Source of the DNA: Planctomycetaceae bacterium
Lineage (GTDB): Bacteria > Planctomycetota > Planctomycetia > Planctomycetales > Planctomycetaceae
Reading direction: 5' to 3'
NCBI GenBank assembly: GCA_021732785.1
Contig: JAKFUG010000027.1
Location: forward strand, 142,439 to 206,438
DNA length: 64,000 nucleotides
The position numbers and the translations under genes are program-made. Within the stretch, counting starts at the first letter, position 1, and each line of letters begins with the position of its first letter. This document shows, one piece after another, positions 26,752-35,666 of the stretch. The notes beneath the pieces were generated by a model. It was given only the letters and a program-made list of their open reading frames with translations. It did not search any database and was not told the origin of the DNA.

Positions 26752-27072
26752 ATGTTACGCAAACTGTTCTCCGACGAAACCGGGGTGATCATCTCCGCCG
26801 AGCTCGCGCTCGTGCTGACGATTGTCGTCCTGGGTGTGATCGTGGGCCTCAGCGAAATCGCTGTCGCCGTGAATACCGAGTTGAACGACATCTCGAACGC
26901 CATCGGTGCGCTCGATCAGTCGTACTTCTTCACCGGTTTCAAGAAGACGTCTGACGGCAAGGTCACCAGCGGTTATGCTGGCTCTCGCTTTACAGACTTC
27001 CACGACGACTGCGACAAGAACCTGACCTGCGATCTGGTGTGCGGTCCGCCAATCATCGATACGTGTGGTTGA
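26752..27072 (+). CDS. Pilin-like array member 2 (106 aa, Cys tail)
   Basis: The leader MLRKLFSDETG precedes the segment VIISAELALVLTIVVLGVIVG and SEIAVAVNTELNDISNAIGA, then LDQSYFFTGF, a variable GKVTSGYAGSRFTDF, and the tail DDCDKNLTCDLVCGPP...CG with Cys at 87, 93, 97 and 105. The conserved Glu at 17 and a helix of about 25 hydrophobic residues suggest a Flp/TadE-like pilin or an anchored secreted protein whose four Cys could pair. The ATG at 26752 follows AAAGG; a frame open further upstream is not conserved. A strong terminator follows at 27133. Confidence 0.85.
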   Translation: MLRKLFSDETGVIISAELALVLTIVVLGVIVGLSEIAVAVNTELNDISNAIGALDQSYFFTGFKKTSDGKVTSGYAGSRFTDFHDDCDKNLTCDLVCGPPIIDTCG

Positions 27073-28045
27073 TCCTATTCTGAGATCGATGATGCCGGCA
27101 TAACCGGCGCTTATGATCTACCGCAATCGCAGCCCCCGGGGGGATTGATTCCCCCGGGGGTGTTTCTTTTGAGTCTCGGCGATCAAGACGGCACAGGGGC
27201 GGAGAATTGGATGGGTCTCGAGCGCTGCGACGTCCACTGCCATCATCTTTCTTGATACAACCAGTACAACCGGCATATTAAGTGCAATACAATCAGGCGG
27301 TGGAATCCGAAGAGGTAATCAACTCAAATAATTCGGCGCAACATATATTCTTTGAATAGGTTACACCGGATGTAACAAACAATCGGGGTCCCTTCCGACG
27401 TCTCATCGACGATACACTTTGTTTCGTTTGTGCAACCTTGTTTCCCGGTTTGTTGCTCAGATGCAACAGGCTCCGTGAATCATCAGCATGGGAAACGACG
27501 TCCCAGCGGATTCCCGCATCCGCTTTATCGACCTGCGCAATCGCTTGCAGAGTTGAGAGTTCCGCGCCGGAATCGCCTCCGTTGCCGTTTCTCACCACGC
27601 GCGTTTCCCCTTCGCCTCATCCCCGTCTGGCACGCACTTCGCGTTTCTCCGTCATGTCGGGGTCTTGGCTCACGTCGACGGTTCGTTCTGAATTGATCGA
27701 ACGCCATTCCGCACCCTGAAATCCCTTCCTTTTCATCGAATGAAGATCCAACGGGATTGACCGGAGCCTGTGAGAGGGTTTCGGACTCGAGCCTGGGTTC
27801 GAGGTCGCCAGCGATCCCGTTGGTGTGTATTAGACCGGTGGGGCAATTCCCCCTCGGTCGCTGAACGTTCCTGCGCAGGGAATCGCTTGTGAGAGACGGC
27901 CATCTTCCACAAGCACCGTAATGAGCCGACCCATTACGGCCCGGCTGTGAGCCTGTAAGGTGCAGGCCCACAGCCAAACATCGTCGACGGAAACAGTCCG
28001 TCGCGGTGACACAGTTCCAGTCAGTTCACAGAGGAATTCAGACAC
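27073..28045. other. 970-bp intergenic region between array members 2 and 3
   Basis: Holds the member-2 terminator, a CCGGATGTAAC copy at 27366-27376, a possible sigma-70 promoter (TTGATA at 27252, TATTAA at 27276), and a partial -24/-12-like string at 27628-27642. I see no convincing gene; open frames here are low-complexity shadows. Confidence 0.5.
27133..27170 (+). terminator. Rho-independent terminator after array member 2
   Basis: CCCCCGGGGGG-ATTGATT-CCCCCGGGGG followed by TGTTTCTTTT, 60 bp past the stop codon. Confidence 0.9.
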
Positions 28046-28366
28046 ATGCTGCGGAAATTGTTCCATGATGAATGCGGTGCGGTCATCTCGGCCGAACTCG
28101 CGCTCGTTCTCACCATTCTCGTTCTCGGCGTCATCGTCGGACTCAGCGAAGTGGCCGTTGCGGTCAACACCGAGCTGAACGACATCTCGAACGCCATCGG
28201 TGCGCTCGACCAGTCCTACTTCTTCACCGGTTTCAAGAAGACGTCTGACGGCAAGGTCACCAGCGGATACGCTGGGTCACGTTGGACGGACGCTCACGAC
28301 GACTGCGACAAGAACCTGACCTGCGACCTCGTCTGCGGTCCTCCGGTTCTCGACACCTGCGGTTGA
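28046..28366 (+). CDS. Pilin-like array member 3 (106 aa, Cys tail)
   Basis: Nearly identical to member 2 from SAELALVLT onward: LVLGVIVGLSEVAVAVNTEL, the same LDQSYFFTGFKKTSDGKVTS, then GYAGSRWTDAHDDCDKN and LTCDLVCGPPVLDTCG. The leader is MLRKLFHDECG, with a Cys in place of Thr/Ser before the Gly. GAGGAA lies 11 bases before the ATG. The close match to member 2 in the variable region points to recent duplication. Role as for the other members; unknown. Confidence 0.86.
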   Translation: MLRKLFHDECGAVISAELALVLTILVLGVIVGLSEVAVAVNTELNDISNAIGALDQSYFFTGFKKTSDGKVTSGYAGSRWTDAHDDCDKNLTCDLVCGPPVLDTCG

Positions 28367-28426
28367 TCTGACTCGCGTCGGTTGATCGCCAGATGAGCTG
28401 ACGCGACGGAGCGACTTCAATTCCAG

Positions 28427-28472
28427 ACTCCGGAGAGGGAACTCCACGTTCCCTCTCCGGAGTTTTTCCTTT
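28427..28472 (+). terminator. Rho-independent terminator after array member 3
   Basis: ACTCCGGAGAGGGAAC and its complement form a long stem closed by a short loop, followed by TTTTTCCTTT; it starts 61 bp after the stop codon. Confidence 0.92.
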
Positions 28473-28536
28473 GGGCCGGGCAATCTCTCCGCCCGGCGAA
28501 ACCGAGTTTCCTGTCCCCCGCAGGAGTTCCCTACTC

Positions 28537-28857
28537 ATGCTTCGGAGTTTTGTGACGGATGAGAGCGGTGCGGTCATTTCGGCCGAGCTGGCTCTCGTGC
28601 TCAGCATCCTGGTGCTGGGTGTAATCGTGGGTCTCAGCGAAGTGGCCGTTGCGGTGAATACCGAGTTGAACGATCTTTCGAACGCCGTCGGCGCTCTCGA
28701 TCAATCGTTCTTCTTCACCGGGTATCCGAAAGATCCCGGTGCGAAAGCCACGGCCCGCTTCGGCGGTTCGCGGTTCACCGACGCCCACGACGATTGCGAT
28801 GACAACCTGACCTGCGACCTCGTGTGTGGTCCGCCGGTTAACGATACCTGCGGTTGA
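28537..28857 (+). CDS. Pilin-like array member 4 (106 aa, Cys tail)
   Basis: The leader MLRSFVTDESG, the segment AVISAELALVLSILVLGVIV, SEVAVAVNTELNDLSNAVGA, LDQSFFFTGY, a divergent centre PKDPGAKATARFGGSRFTDA, and the tail HDDCDDNLTCDLVCGPP with NDTCG. AGGAG nine bases before the ATG at 28537 is a strong ribosome-binding site and fixes the start. It lies only 170 bp after member 3, past a terminator, so it may need its own promoter. It has no recognised family beyond the pilin-like N-terminus. Confidence 0.86.
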   Translation: MLRSFVTDESGAVISAELALVLSILVLGVIVGLSEVAVAVNTELNDLSNAVGALDQSFFFTGYPKDPGAKATARFGGSRFTDAHDDCDDNLTCDLVCGPPVNDTCG

Positions 28858-28888
28858 TCGTCTGCCCGACAGACGAACAACCGCATCC

Positions 28889-28937
28889 CGACAACAACGG
28901 CGACCGGGGGCAAGCCCTTCGGTCGCCGCGATTGTCG
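28889..28937. terminator. Two-part stem-loop after array member 4
   Basis: CGACAA/TTGTCG and GGCGACCG/CGGTCGCC form a stacked stem with an internal loop 31 bp after the stop codon. No T-run, so terminator function is uncertain. Confidence 0.55.
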
Positions 28938-29034
28938 GCCGATTTCGATAGGAGCCAAGAACGGCATACGCACGGAGGCAGAGCACCTTCTGCGCGTACT
29001 AAAAATTGGAAACGCCAAGAAAGGCATTGTCCGC

Positions 29035-29352
29035 ATGTCAAAGTCTCTTTGGAATGATGAGTCCGGTGCCGTGATTTCCGCGGAACTGGCCCTCGTCTTA
29101 ACGATTCTGGTTCTGGGAGTGATCGTCGGACTGAGCGAAGTGGCGGTGGCGGTGAACACGGAGTTGAACGACATTTCGAACGCCGTGGGCGCGCTCGATC
29201 AGTCGTACTTCTTCACGGGGTTCGCCGGGTCGCTGCCGAAGTGTACGTCGCTGTATGCGGGTTCCCGCTTCACCGACGCGCACGACGATTGCGACAAGAA
29301 CCTGACCTGCGACCTGGTCTGTGGTCCGCCACAGCAGGACACATGCGGTTGA
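29035..29352 (+). CDS. Pilin-like array member 5 (105 aa, Cys tail)
   Basis: The leader MSKSLWNDESG, then AVISAELALVLTILVLGVIV, SEVAVAVNTELNDISNAVGA, LDQSYFFTGF, a distinct centre AGSLPKCTSLYAGSRFTDAH with an extra Cys, and the tail DDCDKNLTCDLVCGPPQQDTCG. AAGAAAGG precedes the ATG. The N-terminal third and tail are nearly invariant across members while the middle varies, as expected if the middle is exposed or partner-specific. Followed by two hairpin terminators. Confidence 0.86.
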   Translation: MSKSLWNDESGAVISAELALVLTILVLGVIVGLSEVAVAVNTELNDISNAVGALDQSYFFTGFAGSLPKCTSLYAGSRFTDAHDDCDKNLTCDLVCGPPQQDTCG

Positions 29353-29389
29353 TTCACCGCGTGTGAATTCAACGGCAATCAACGTTGCA

Positions 29390-29434
29390 CAGCCGCGCGG
29401 TTTCTTTCGAGGCCACGCGGCTGTCTTCGTTTTC
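29390..29434 (+). terminator. Terminator 1 after array member 5
   Basis: CAGCCGCG (29390-29397) pairs with CGCGGCTG (29415-29422), followed by TCTTCGTTTT. Confidence 0.75.
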
Positions 29435-29497
29435 GCTGTTCAGGCCACCCGCGTTGAGGCGCTCATCGCCGCATTGAAGCGATGTTGTCCTCCTTGC

Positions 29498-29536
29498 AGC
29501 CGTGTTGTGAATCCGCAACACGGCTGTTGCGTTTTC
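29498..29536 (+). terminator. Terminator 2 after array member 5
   Basis: CAGCCGTGTTG (29498-29508) and CAACACGGCTG (29516-29526) pair perfectly over 11 bp and are followed by TTGCGTTTT. Confidence 0.75.
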
Positions 29537-30049
29537 GCAACACCCGCGGGGCCGATCTTGCGGCGGTGACCAACGGCATGCAACGACAAGTCCATTTATT
29601 CCAGGCTGTTGCAGCAATACCCCCGCACGTTGCCACTTCTTGATGGTGTTTCATAGGACAAGCGCCGGTCTTGACATCGCGTCAGTGTGGCGATGCGCGC
29701 AACGGGCGGCCATTTCGCCATCCGGAATTCATCGCCGCGGCTTAACTCGCAGCGCGGACTCCGGTTAGCAAGAAGCGGCCAGCGCCGTCTGCGGCGGCAT
29801 AACGCCCGGTGGTACGGCGTCTGCGTTCTTCCATCGGCGTGATGTTCCGCGATGCGATGCCTGGTGTCTGGCCAGTGCCGGGCATGCTCGTCGGTTCGTT
29901 CGGTCGTTGTCGTACCGGCTCAGGTCGAGTCAGCGACACGACCGTTGCTGGAGCACTGCAAAGGTTGTGACTGCCGTTTGGCGACGGTTGCGCACGATGT
30001 CCGTTCGGACTCTCCAAATTCGACTCACTCTCACAATGAGGATTGACGC

Positions 30050-30382
30050 ATGAATCTGCTACTGGCCTTCCGTAATGATGAATCGGGTGTCGTGATTTCC
30101 GCCGAGCTCGTCCTGGTCCTGACGGTTGCCGTCCTGGCCATGGTCGTCGGCTTGAGCGAAGTCGCGGTCGCCGTGAACACCGAACTCAACGATCTGTCGA
30201 ACGCCTTTGGGGCGCTCAACCAATCGTACTACTACTCCGGCTTCAAGGCGGAAGGCGGCTATAAAGTCAAGAGTGCGGTCTCCGGATCGAGCTTCACCGA
30301 TCGTGCCGATGACTGCGATACGAACATGAGCTGCGACCTCGTCTGCGGCCCGGCTTCGGCCGTCGGCGAACAGAACTGGTAA
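30050..30382 (+). CDS. Pilin-like array member 6 (110 aa, divergent tail)
   Basis: The leader MNLLLAFRNDESG, the segment VVISAELVLVLTVAVLAMVV, SEVAVAVNTELNDLSNAFGA, then LNQSYYYSGF in place of LDQSYFFTGF. The tail DDCDTNMSCDLVCGP lacks the final DTCG and ends SAVGEQNW, so it has three tail Cys instead of four. TGAGGA precedes the ATG. It is the most divergent of the short members and the last gene of the array; a strong terminator follows. Confidence 0.84.
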   Translation: MNLLLAFRNDESGVVISAELVLVLTVAVLAMVVGLSEVAVAVNTELNDLSNAFGALNQSYYYSGFKAEGGYKVKSAVSGSSFTDRADDCDTNMSCDLVCGPASAVGEQNW

Positions 30383-30414
30383 GGGACTGCGGACGTCCGC
30401 CCGCCGAGATCAAG

Positions 30415-30457
30415 CCACCAGCCCGGACTCCCGCGAGTCCGGGCTGGTGGCGTTTTT
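30415..30457 (+). terminator. Rho-independent terminator closing the array
   Basis: A perfect 16-bp stem, CCACCAGCCCGGACTC with its complement at 30435-30450 and a 4-nt loop, is followed by CGTTTTTG, 33 bp after the stop codon. Confidence 0.93.
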
Positions 30458-30669
30458 GGGTGTTACCGATCGCGGACATCCCAGCGGAAAAGCCCGCGAT
30501 CAACCCTTTGTCACTTCGCAGAAGGAACAATTTCCGCCGTGAATTTTCCACTTTCTCGATGCACCCTTGCGGCGGCCCCAATGCAGTGGTGACTTTTGAT
30601 GCGACGTGTGATACAAGAATGAACCATAGACGAGAGCGATCACCGTTGCAGTTTTGAGAGACCCACCCC

Positions 30670-31683
30670 ATGTCGCGTTTGCTGGTTTGGTCATGCGTGG
30701 CGTTGACGATTACGGCCCGTGTCGTTTGCGCACAAAGCGTCTTTCCCGGTGCCGACTGGGAAGTGGCGACGCCCGCCAGTCAGGGCATGGACGCCGCCGC
30801 TCTGGAGCACGCGAAGGCGTGGCTGGAATCGCACAACAGCAAATCGGGTGTCGTGATTCGGCACGGCAGGATCGTCGCCGAGTGGTACTTCGGCGGCGCG
30901 ACACCGCAAACCAAGTTCGCCGCGTATTCCACGAGCAAATCGCTCTCCAGCATGGCGACGGGCCTGGCGATCGCCGATGGGAAACTGGCCCTCGACCATA
31001 CCGTGGGGAAGTACATCCCGGACGCGAGCCCCGAGAGTAAACGCACGGTCACCGTGAAGCAACTTCTCAGCATGACCTCGGGGGTCCATAACGACGCCGG
31101 CATCGGCATGCGTGAAGACCTCTTCAGCTATGCCCTCAAGACCGCGCCGATGGATTTCGAACCCGGCGCAAAATGGGACTACAACAACACGGGGCTCGCG
31201 CTCCTCAGCCCGGTCTTTCAAAAGGCCACCGGCAAACAAATTGATGACGTCCTCAAGGAACGGGTCTTTCTTCCCATCGGCATGACGTCCGACGATTGGA
31301 CGTGGGAGCATCGCGAAGGACTCGCGCTCCCCTACTCCGGTTGTCACACCACCGCTCGGTCACTCGGCCGCATGGGGTTGATGGTCCTGCATCACGGAGA
31401 GTGGAACGGCAAGCCGATCGTCCCCGCGGCGTGGTTGAAGGAATCGATCGGTGCCTCGCAGGATCTGAATCCGACGTACGGTTATCTCTGGTGGAACAAC
31501 ACGACGGGCAAGTGGCCGAAAGTTCCGAAGGACGCGTACGCCGCGCTGGGCCGGTGGGACAACAATATTTTTATCGCCCCCGGTCTCGATCTGGTGGTCA
31601 TCCGACAGTCCGACCTCGCGCCGGAAAAGGGCCATCAGATCGCCGAGTATTACCAATTGGTTTGTGAAGCCGTAAAGCCATAA
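30670..31683 (+). CDS. Secreted serine hydrolase of the class C beta-lactamase family
   Basis: This 337-residue protein has a signal peptide (MSRLLVWSCVALTITARVVCAQ). Catalytic S87-TS-K90 (SxxK, in FAAYSTSKSLSS) and Y171-NN173 (YxN) are present and correctly spaced for the penicillin-binding-like fold. The third KTG-type motif is not obvious. Such proteins are usually esterases, D-amino-acid peptidases or carboxypeptidases and rarely true beta-lactamases. The substrate cannot be told. It is followed by an inverted repeat and a DUF1501 gene on the same strand. Confidence 0.9.
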   Translation: MSRLLVWSCVALTITARVVCAQSVFPGADWEVATPASQGMDAAALEHAKAWLESHNSKSGVVIRHGRIVAEWYFGGATPQTKFAAYSTSKSLSSMATGLAIADGKLALDHTVGKYIPDASPESKRTVTVKQLLSMTSGVHNDAGIGMREDLFSYALKTAPMDFEPGAKWDYNNTGLALLSPVFQKATGKQIDDVLKERVFLPIGMTSDDWTWEHREGLALPYSGCHTTARSLGRMGLMVLHHGEWNGKPIVPAAWLKESIGASQDLNPTYGYLWWNNTTGKWPKVPKDAYAALGRWDNNIFIAPGLDLVVIRQSDLAPEKGHQIAEYYQLVCEAVKP

Positions 31684-31688
31684 CAAAG

Positions 31689-31776
31689 GTAGCCCTGTCG
31701 CTCCGCGACAGGAAAGCCGAATAACAGTTCGCGCTGTCGCTTCATCGGCTTTCCTGTCGCGGAGCGACAGGGCTAC
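31689..31776. repeat. Inverted repeat with perfect 32-bp arms, GTAGCCCTGTCGC family
   Basis: Arms 31689-31720 and 31745-31776 match perfectly over 32 bp and share their outer part with 11830-11854. The right arm ends four bases before the GGAGGAA ribosome-binding site of the next gene, so the hairpin lies directly in its 5' leader. Confidence 0.93.
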
Positions 31777-31792
31777 TTTGGAGGAATGTGCC

Positions 31793-33205
31793 ATGCTGAA
31801 CTTGAATCCGCAGACGACGTCGTTATCGCGCCGCCACCTGTTGCAGATGGCGGGGATGGGTGCGTTGCCGCTGGGGTTGCCGGGGATGGTCTCCGCGGCG
31901 GTGGATGAGCAGCGCGGCCTCGGTCGCGGGGCGGCACCGAAGTCGTGCATCTACATCATTCTGTGCGGCGGGCCGAGCCAGCTCGATACGTGGGACTTGA
32001 AGCCGAATGCGCCGGACACCATTCGCGGGCCGTATCAGCCGATTGCGTCGAAGATCCCCGGAATGCAGATGAGCGAGTTGCATCCGCGGATGTCGCAGTT
32101 GACGCAGCACTTCACGCTCATCCGCTCCATGACGCACGTCGGCAACATCAGCAACCATTTCGATGCGATGCACCACTGTCTGAGTGGTCAGGCGGAAGCT
32201 CCGGCCGATGCGCCATACATGGGGTCGATCCTGGCGAAAGTCCGGCCGAGTGAACGGACCATCGCCCCGTATGTATGGCTCATCAAGTGCGTCGGCGACC
32301 CGGTTTTCTGTGCCCCGAACATCGGCACCGGCGGGCATCTCGGAGCCGCGAACAGTCCGTTGTTTGTCGGGTCGGCAGCGAATCATCCCGCCATGCCCAC
32401 CTTCCAGCCGCCGGATGAATTGCAATCGGCCGTGGTCGCGAACCGTTTGGAAGACCGCCGCAAACTGCTCGATGTGATCAGCCCCACCGTGAGCGCGGCC
32501 GCGGCGCAAAAACCGACGAAAGACTGGCAGGACATTCATCGCCGCGCATTTGAATTGACGAGCGGTTCCGAAGCCCGCGAACCATTCCAGTTGGACAAGG
32601 AACCGACCGCCGTGCGGGAACGGTATGGCATGCATCCGCTCGGACAAAATCTCTTGCTGGCACGGCGGCTGGTCGAATCGGGCGTCGGCTTCGTCACGGT
32701 CAACGGCTGGACCGGCGCGTCACCCGATGGGGGTGGCGGGGCACCGAGTTCGAGTTGGGACATGCACGGCGGCGAAATGGGGATGGGGAGCGCGTTCGGT
32801 AGCGGATCGTATGGTATGGGCTGGTGTTTGCCGAAGCTCGATGAAGCCCTGTCGGCGCTCATCACCGATCTTCACGACCGTGGCCTGCTGGAAAGCACCA
32901 TGGTCGTCGTCACCGGCGAATTCGGTCGGACACCGAACATCAATGCCCCCGGCATGAACCCCGGCCGTCAACATTGGCCGACGTGCTTCTCGACCATCCT
33001 CGCCGGCGGCGGCATCCGCGGCGGGGCGGTGTATGGGGAATCCGACAAACACGCCGCCTATGTGAAAGATCGCCCGGTCCGCCCGCAGGATCTCGGCGCA
33101 ACGATCTTCCACTCGCTCGGCATCCCGCTCCACACGCGGTTGGGTCGTGATGGCTTTACGCGGCCGTTGTCAACCGGCGAACCGTTGATGGAACTGTTTG
33201 CATAA
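31793..33205 (+). CDS. DUF1501 protein with Tat-type leader
   Basis: This 470-residue protein is of the DUF1501 (sulfatase-fold-like) family that is greatly expanded in planctomycetes. The leader SRRHLLQMAGMGALPLGLPG suggests Tat export. Typical family strings are visible: ILCGGPSQLDTWDLKP, HFTLIRSMTHVGNISNHFDA, VVVTGEFGRTPNIN and GRQHWPTCFSTILAGGGIRGG. The ATG at 31793 has GGAGGAA upstream. The fold resembles alkaline phosphatase/sulfatase, but the reaction is not known. DUF1501 genes often pair with DUF1553/DUF1549 genes, which are absent here. Confidence 0.93.
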   Translation: MLNLNPQTTSLSRRHLLQMAGMGALPLGLPGMVSAAVDEQRGLGRGAAPKSCIYIILCGGPSQLDTWDLKPNAPDTIRGPYQPIASKIPGMQMSELHPRMSQLTQHFTLIRSMTHVGNISNHFDAMHHCLSGQAEAPADAPYMGSILAKVRPSERTIAPYVWLIKCVGDPVFCAPNIGTGGHLGAANSPLFVGSAANHPAMPTFQPPDELQSAVVANRLEDRRKLLDVISPTVSAAAAQKPTKDWQDIHRRAFELTSGSEAREPFQLDKEPTAVRERYGMHPLGQNLLLARRLVESGVGFVTVNGWTGASPDGGGGAPSSSWDMHGGEMGMGSAFGSGSYGMGWCLPKLDEALSALITDLHDRGLLESTMVVVTGEFGRTPNINAPGMNPGRQHWPTCFSTILAGGGIRGGAVYGESDKHAAYVKDRPVRPQDLGATIFHSLGIPLHTRLGRDGFTRPLSTGEPLMELFA

Positions 33206-33228
33206 TCAACAAAAACGGAGCCCAGCGA

Positions 33229-33264
33229 TTGATCCCGGAGGGATGTCAGCCCTCACGGGATCAA
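33229..33264. terminator. Hairpin between convergent genes
   Basis: TTGATCCC-gGAGGG pairs with CCCTCa-cGGGATCAA around a short loop. It lies between the convergent DUF1501 and XRE genes and may stop both. No clear T-run. It resembles the TTGATCCCGTNAGGGAT repeat at 53642. Confidence 0.55.
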
Positions 33265-33343
33265 ATCAAAGACTGAGACCGACATTCATCGCACGACTCG
33301 GACTCATGGTGATCAGTCACGCAGAGCCCGGCCTGTTAGACCG

Positions 33344-34399
33344 TCAGCACTCCGCCAACTCGCCAGTCGCCTTGGTGTCGTAACCCGGGAGTTCGCTGAG
33401 GGTGCGGCGGAATTGCGGTGATCGAATCACGCTGATGAGCGCCCGCACGCGCGGTTCTTGCGCGGCAGCGGTTCGGAACACGATGTCGTACGATTCCTGC
33501 CGCACGCTGAGAAACCGCAACCCGGCTTCCTCCGCGACGAGCCGCAGGCAAATGCCCGCATCGGCCCATCCATTCCGAATGGCATCGGCCACGCCGCGAT
33601 GATCGCGCGCCAGCCGCTTGGGTGCGGCGCGATCCTGCAGAACTTCATCGAGGCATTCCCGCGCCCCGGAACCGACTTCACGCCCAATCCAGCGGAGACG
33701 GCCGGAGACCGCATCCGTCACCGTTGTCGCCGTTTGCACCTGCCCCAGCGCGAGCCCTTCATCCCAGCGCGCCACGTGCAACAGCGTGAAACCGCTCCCC
33801 AACTGAGACCGCACTTGCTTCGCATTGCCCGCCTGGCTGCGCGACTTCGACAGATGCACCCCGGCCGCATGGACGAGACCGTCACCTAACAACTTTAGCG
33901 CCGCACGGCTGGCACGCCCCAACACGAGCAGCCGCAGTCCTGTCCGATGCGAATACTCCGACGCCAGCAGCGCCGCCGCGGGATCGCAACTGGCGAGCAC
34001 CAGCGTTTCCGTCGCGCGATCATTTCGTTCCGACTGGATATAACCGGCCCCGGCAATGCCGTCGTGCGGCAACGCCACGAAGGAGGTCGCCTCCGCCGGG
34101 TAGAGGAATCGCTTCCCGTCGATTTCCGCACGCCAGAACCGACACGCCGCCTGCGCGACGGGCCAGGCCCAGTTCACCGGCGAACGATGCTCCGTCGAGA
34201 CACCGAACAGATCTTCCACCCGGCATTCGAGGGCCGCGGCAAGGGCGAGGGCCGCCGAAACGGACGGCGTGAGGCGCTGGATTTCAATTGCGCTGACCGC
34301 CGTCCGTGAAATCCCGCTGCGGCGCGCGAGTTCGGATTGCGACCATCCCCGTTCCAGGCGAAATTCACGCACGCAGTTCGGCAATGACAACTCTGACAT
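33344..34399 (-). CDS. XRE-type regulator with periplasmic-binding-like sensor domain
   Basis: This 351-residue protein has an N-terminal XRE helix-turn-helix (residues about 8-65: [24 protein letters not shown], split here) and a C-terminal domain like the molybdate/tungstate-binding type of periplasmic-binding proteins ([36 protein letters not shown]). Such XRE-PBP fusions are one-component regulators that sense a small ligand directly. The start codon sits next to a 24-bp near-perfect palindrome (34401-34424), which suggests autoregulation. The ligand is unknown. Confidence 0.87.
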   Translation of the reverse strand: MSELSLPNCVREFRLERGWSQSELARRSGISRTAVSAIEIQRLTPSVSAALALAAALECRVEDLFGVSTEHRSPVNWAWPVAQAACRFWRAEIDGKRFLYPAEATSFVALPHDGIAGAGYIQSERNDRATETLVLASCDPAAALLASEYSHRTGLRLLVLGRASRAALKLLGDGLVHAAGVHLSKSRSQAGNAKQVRSQLGSGFTLLHVARWDEGLALGQVQTATTVTDAVSGRLRWIGREVGSGARECLDEVLQDRAAPKRLARDHRGVADAIRNGWADAGICLRLVAEEAGLRFLSVRQESYDIVFRTAAAQEPRVRALISVIRSPQFRRTLSELPGYDTKATGELAEC

Positions 34400-34400
34400 G

Positions 34401-34424
34401 ATCGTGTCATTTTAATGGCACGAT
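34401..34424. promoter_or_regulatory. Palindromic operator at the XRE regulator start codon
   Basis: ATCGTG-T/C-CATT...AATG-G/A-CACGAT: the two 11-bp halves match except at one position and surround TT. It is immediately upstream of the ATG at 34399 and 69 bp from the start of the divergent DUF1559 gene, so it could control both. Confidence 0.8.
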
Positions 34425-34492
34425 TGCGTCACCGGCAAGGGGATTATAGAAACAGCTTCCCGCCGTTATCGATTGAGAGCACAGGAATCGCC

Positions 34493-35572
34493 ATGCCGAT
34501 GTCATCCCCCCGCCGCGCGTTTACCCTCATCGAACTGCTGGTTGTCATTGCCATCATCGCGATTCTGATCGCCTTGCTGTTGCCCGCGGTCCAGCAAGCG
34601 CGAGAAGCGGCCCGGCGGACCCAATGCCGGAACAACCTCAAGCAACTGGGATTGGCACTGCACAACTACGCCGATTCCAATCGAACGTTCCCCCCCGGGC
34701 GGATTGTGTACGTCTCACCGAACGACAATCTAAGCGCATCGGCCAACGGCAATGCCACCACCGGTAACGGCGACTGTTTCTCGGCCTACGCTCAGTTGCT
34801 GCCGCAACTCGACCAGGGTGTGATCTACAACCAGATCAACTTCAACAGCGGTCCCGATACCGCAGCGAACAACAACGTCAGCATCATTCAACCAACCGTT
34901 TTCGTCTGCCCGTCGGATACTGGCGTGAGTGCTTTAGCGCAGGGGACCGGGTTTGCCGGCGTCATCAACTATGTCATGAACACCGGCACGACGTTCGCTG
35001 TCTCACCGCGGAATCCCAGCGGGAATCCGGTGACCGGAATCTTTTTTGAGAACTCGAAGGTGGGCCTGGAACACATCACCGATGGCACCAGCCAGACCGT
35101 GTGCCTGAGCGAACAGATTTTATCGGTTCTCACCGACTCCACCAGCGACAGCAGCGGCAATTGGACGGGAGTTACGCCGTCGACGGGATTCGTCCTCACC
35201 TCTGGCAACAATAACACCAGTACCGGGCCGGAACTCATGAACTATCCTGGCGACTGCGTCGCTGGCGGCAAACTGCAACTGACGCGTGGCAACCGTATCC
35301 TCTATGGCGCTCCCGGTCACACCATGTACAACCATATTCGCGGACCGAACGATCTTCAGATTGACTGCCGCGGCGGTTTACCTCACAGCCCGCGGAATTT
35401 TTATTGGTGGAGTCGGCTGTCTCACAATGTGGCATCGCACAGCAAGCATGTGGGCGGCGTGCATTCGCTCTTCGCCGACGGGCATGTGCAATTCATTTCC
35501 TCCAATATCGACCGGCCCATCTGGCAAGCACTTGGCAGCCGCAACGGCGGCGAAGTTGTCGGTGAGTTCTGA
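34493..35572 (+). CDS. DUF1559 prepilin-like protein
   Basis: This 359-residue protein has a type IV prepilin leader ([20 protein letters not shown], Glu at +5) and the DUF1559 tail [15 protein letters not shown] (H-X9-DG-like motif). AHNYADS and FPPGRIVY are typical of planctomycete DUF1559 proteins. The ATG at 34493 with AGGA upstream gives a normal short leader; the longer frame from 34415 does not. Members are probably pseudopilins of a type II-like secretion or pilus system, but planctomycetes carry dozens and the function is not established. Confidence 0.93.
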   Translation: MPMSSPRRAFTLIELLVVIAIIAILIALLLPAVQQAREAARRTQCRNNLKQLGLALHNYADSNRTFPPGRIVYVSPNDNLSASANGNATTGNGDCFSAYAQLLPQLDQGVIYNQINFNSGPDTAANNNVSIIQPTVFVCPSDTGVSALAQGTGFAGVINYVMNTGTTFAVSPRNPSGNPVTGIFFENSKVGLEHITDGTSQTVCLSEQILSVLTDSTSDSSGNWTGVTPSTGFVLTSGNNNTSTGPELMNYPGDCVAGGKLQLTRGNRILYGAPGHTMYNHIRGPNDLQIDCRGGLPHSPRNFYWWSRLSHNVASHSKHVGGVHSLFADGHVQFISSNIDRPIWQALGSRNGGEVVGEF

Positions 35573-35604
35573 GACCGATTCATCATTGAGGGCTGCTGGT
35601 GCAT

Positions 35605-35666
35605 CCGCTCATCACGCGGAGCGTGATGGCTACTATGGTGGCCATCACGCTCCGCGTGATGAGCGG
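35605..35666. repeat. Inverted repeat with perfect 26-bp arms, CATCACGCGGAGCG family
   Basis: Arms 35605-35630 and 35641-35666 match perfectly (start CCGCTCATCACGCGGAGCGT), with a 10-bp loop. It lies between convergent genes 35572 and 35739. Confidence 0.92.

Larger units (their letters stand above)
29353..30049. other. Intergenic region between array members 5 and 6
   Basis: Contains the two terminators listed here and about 510 bp with no gene that I can support. Confidence 0.5.

Noticed and set aside
27783..27825. A string with GGTTCGAGGTC considered as a tRNA T-arm
   Set aside because: No acceptor stem, D-arm or anticodon arm can be placed around it. I found no tRNA in the window.
30670..31683. 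Possible antibiotic-resistance beta-lactamase
   Set aside because: SxxK and YxN are present but the KTG motif is not evident, and this family in planctomycetes is mostly esterases or peptidases. I do not call resistance.
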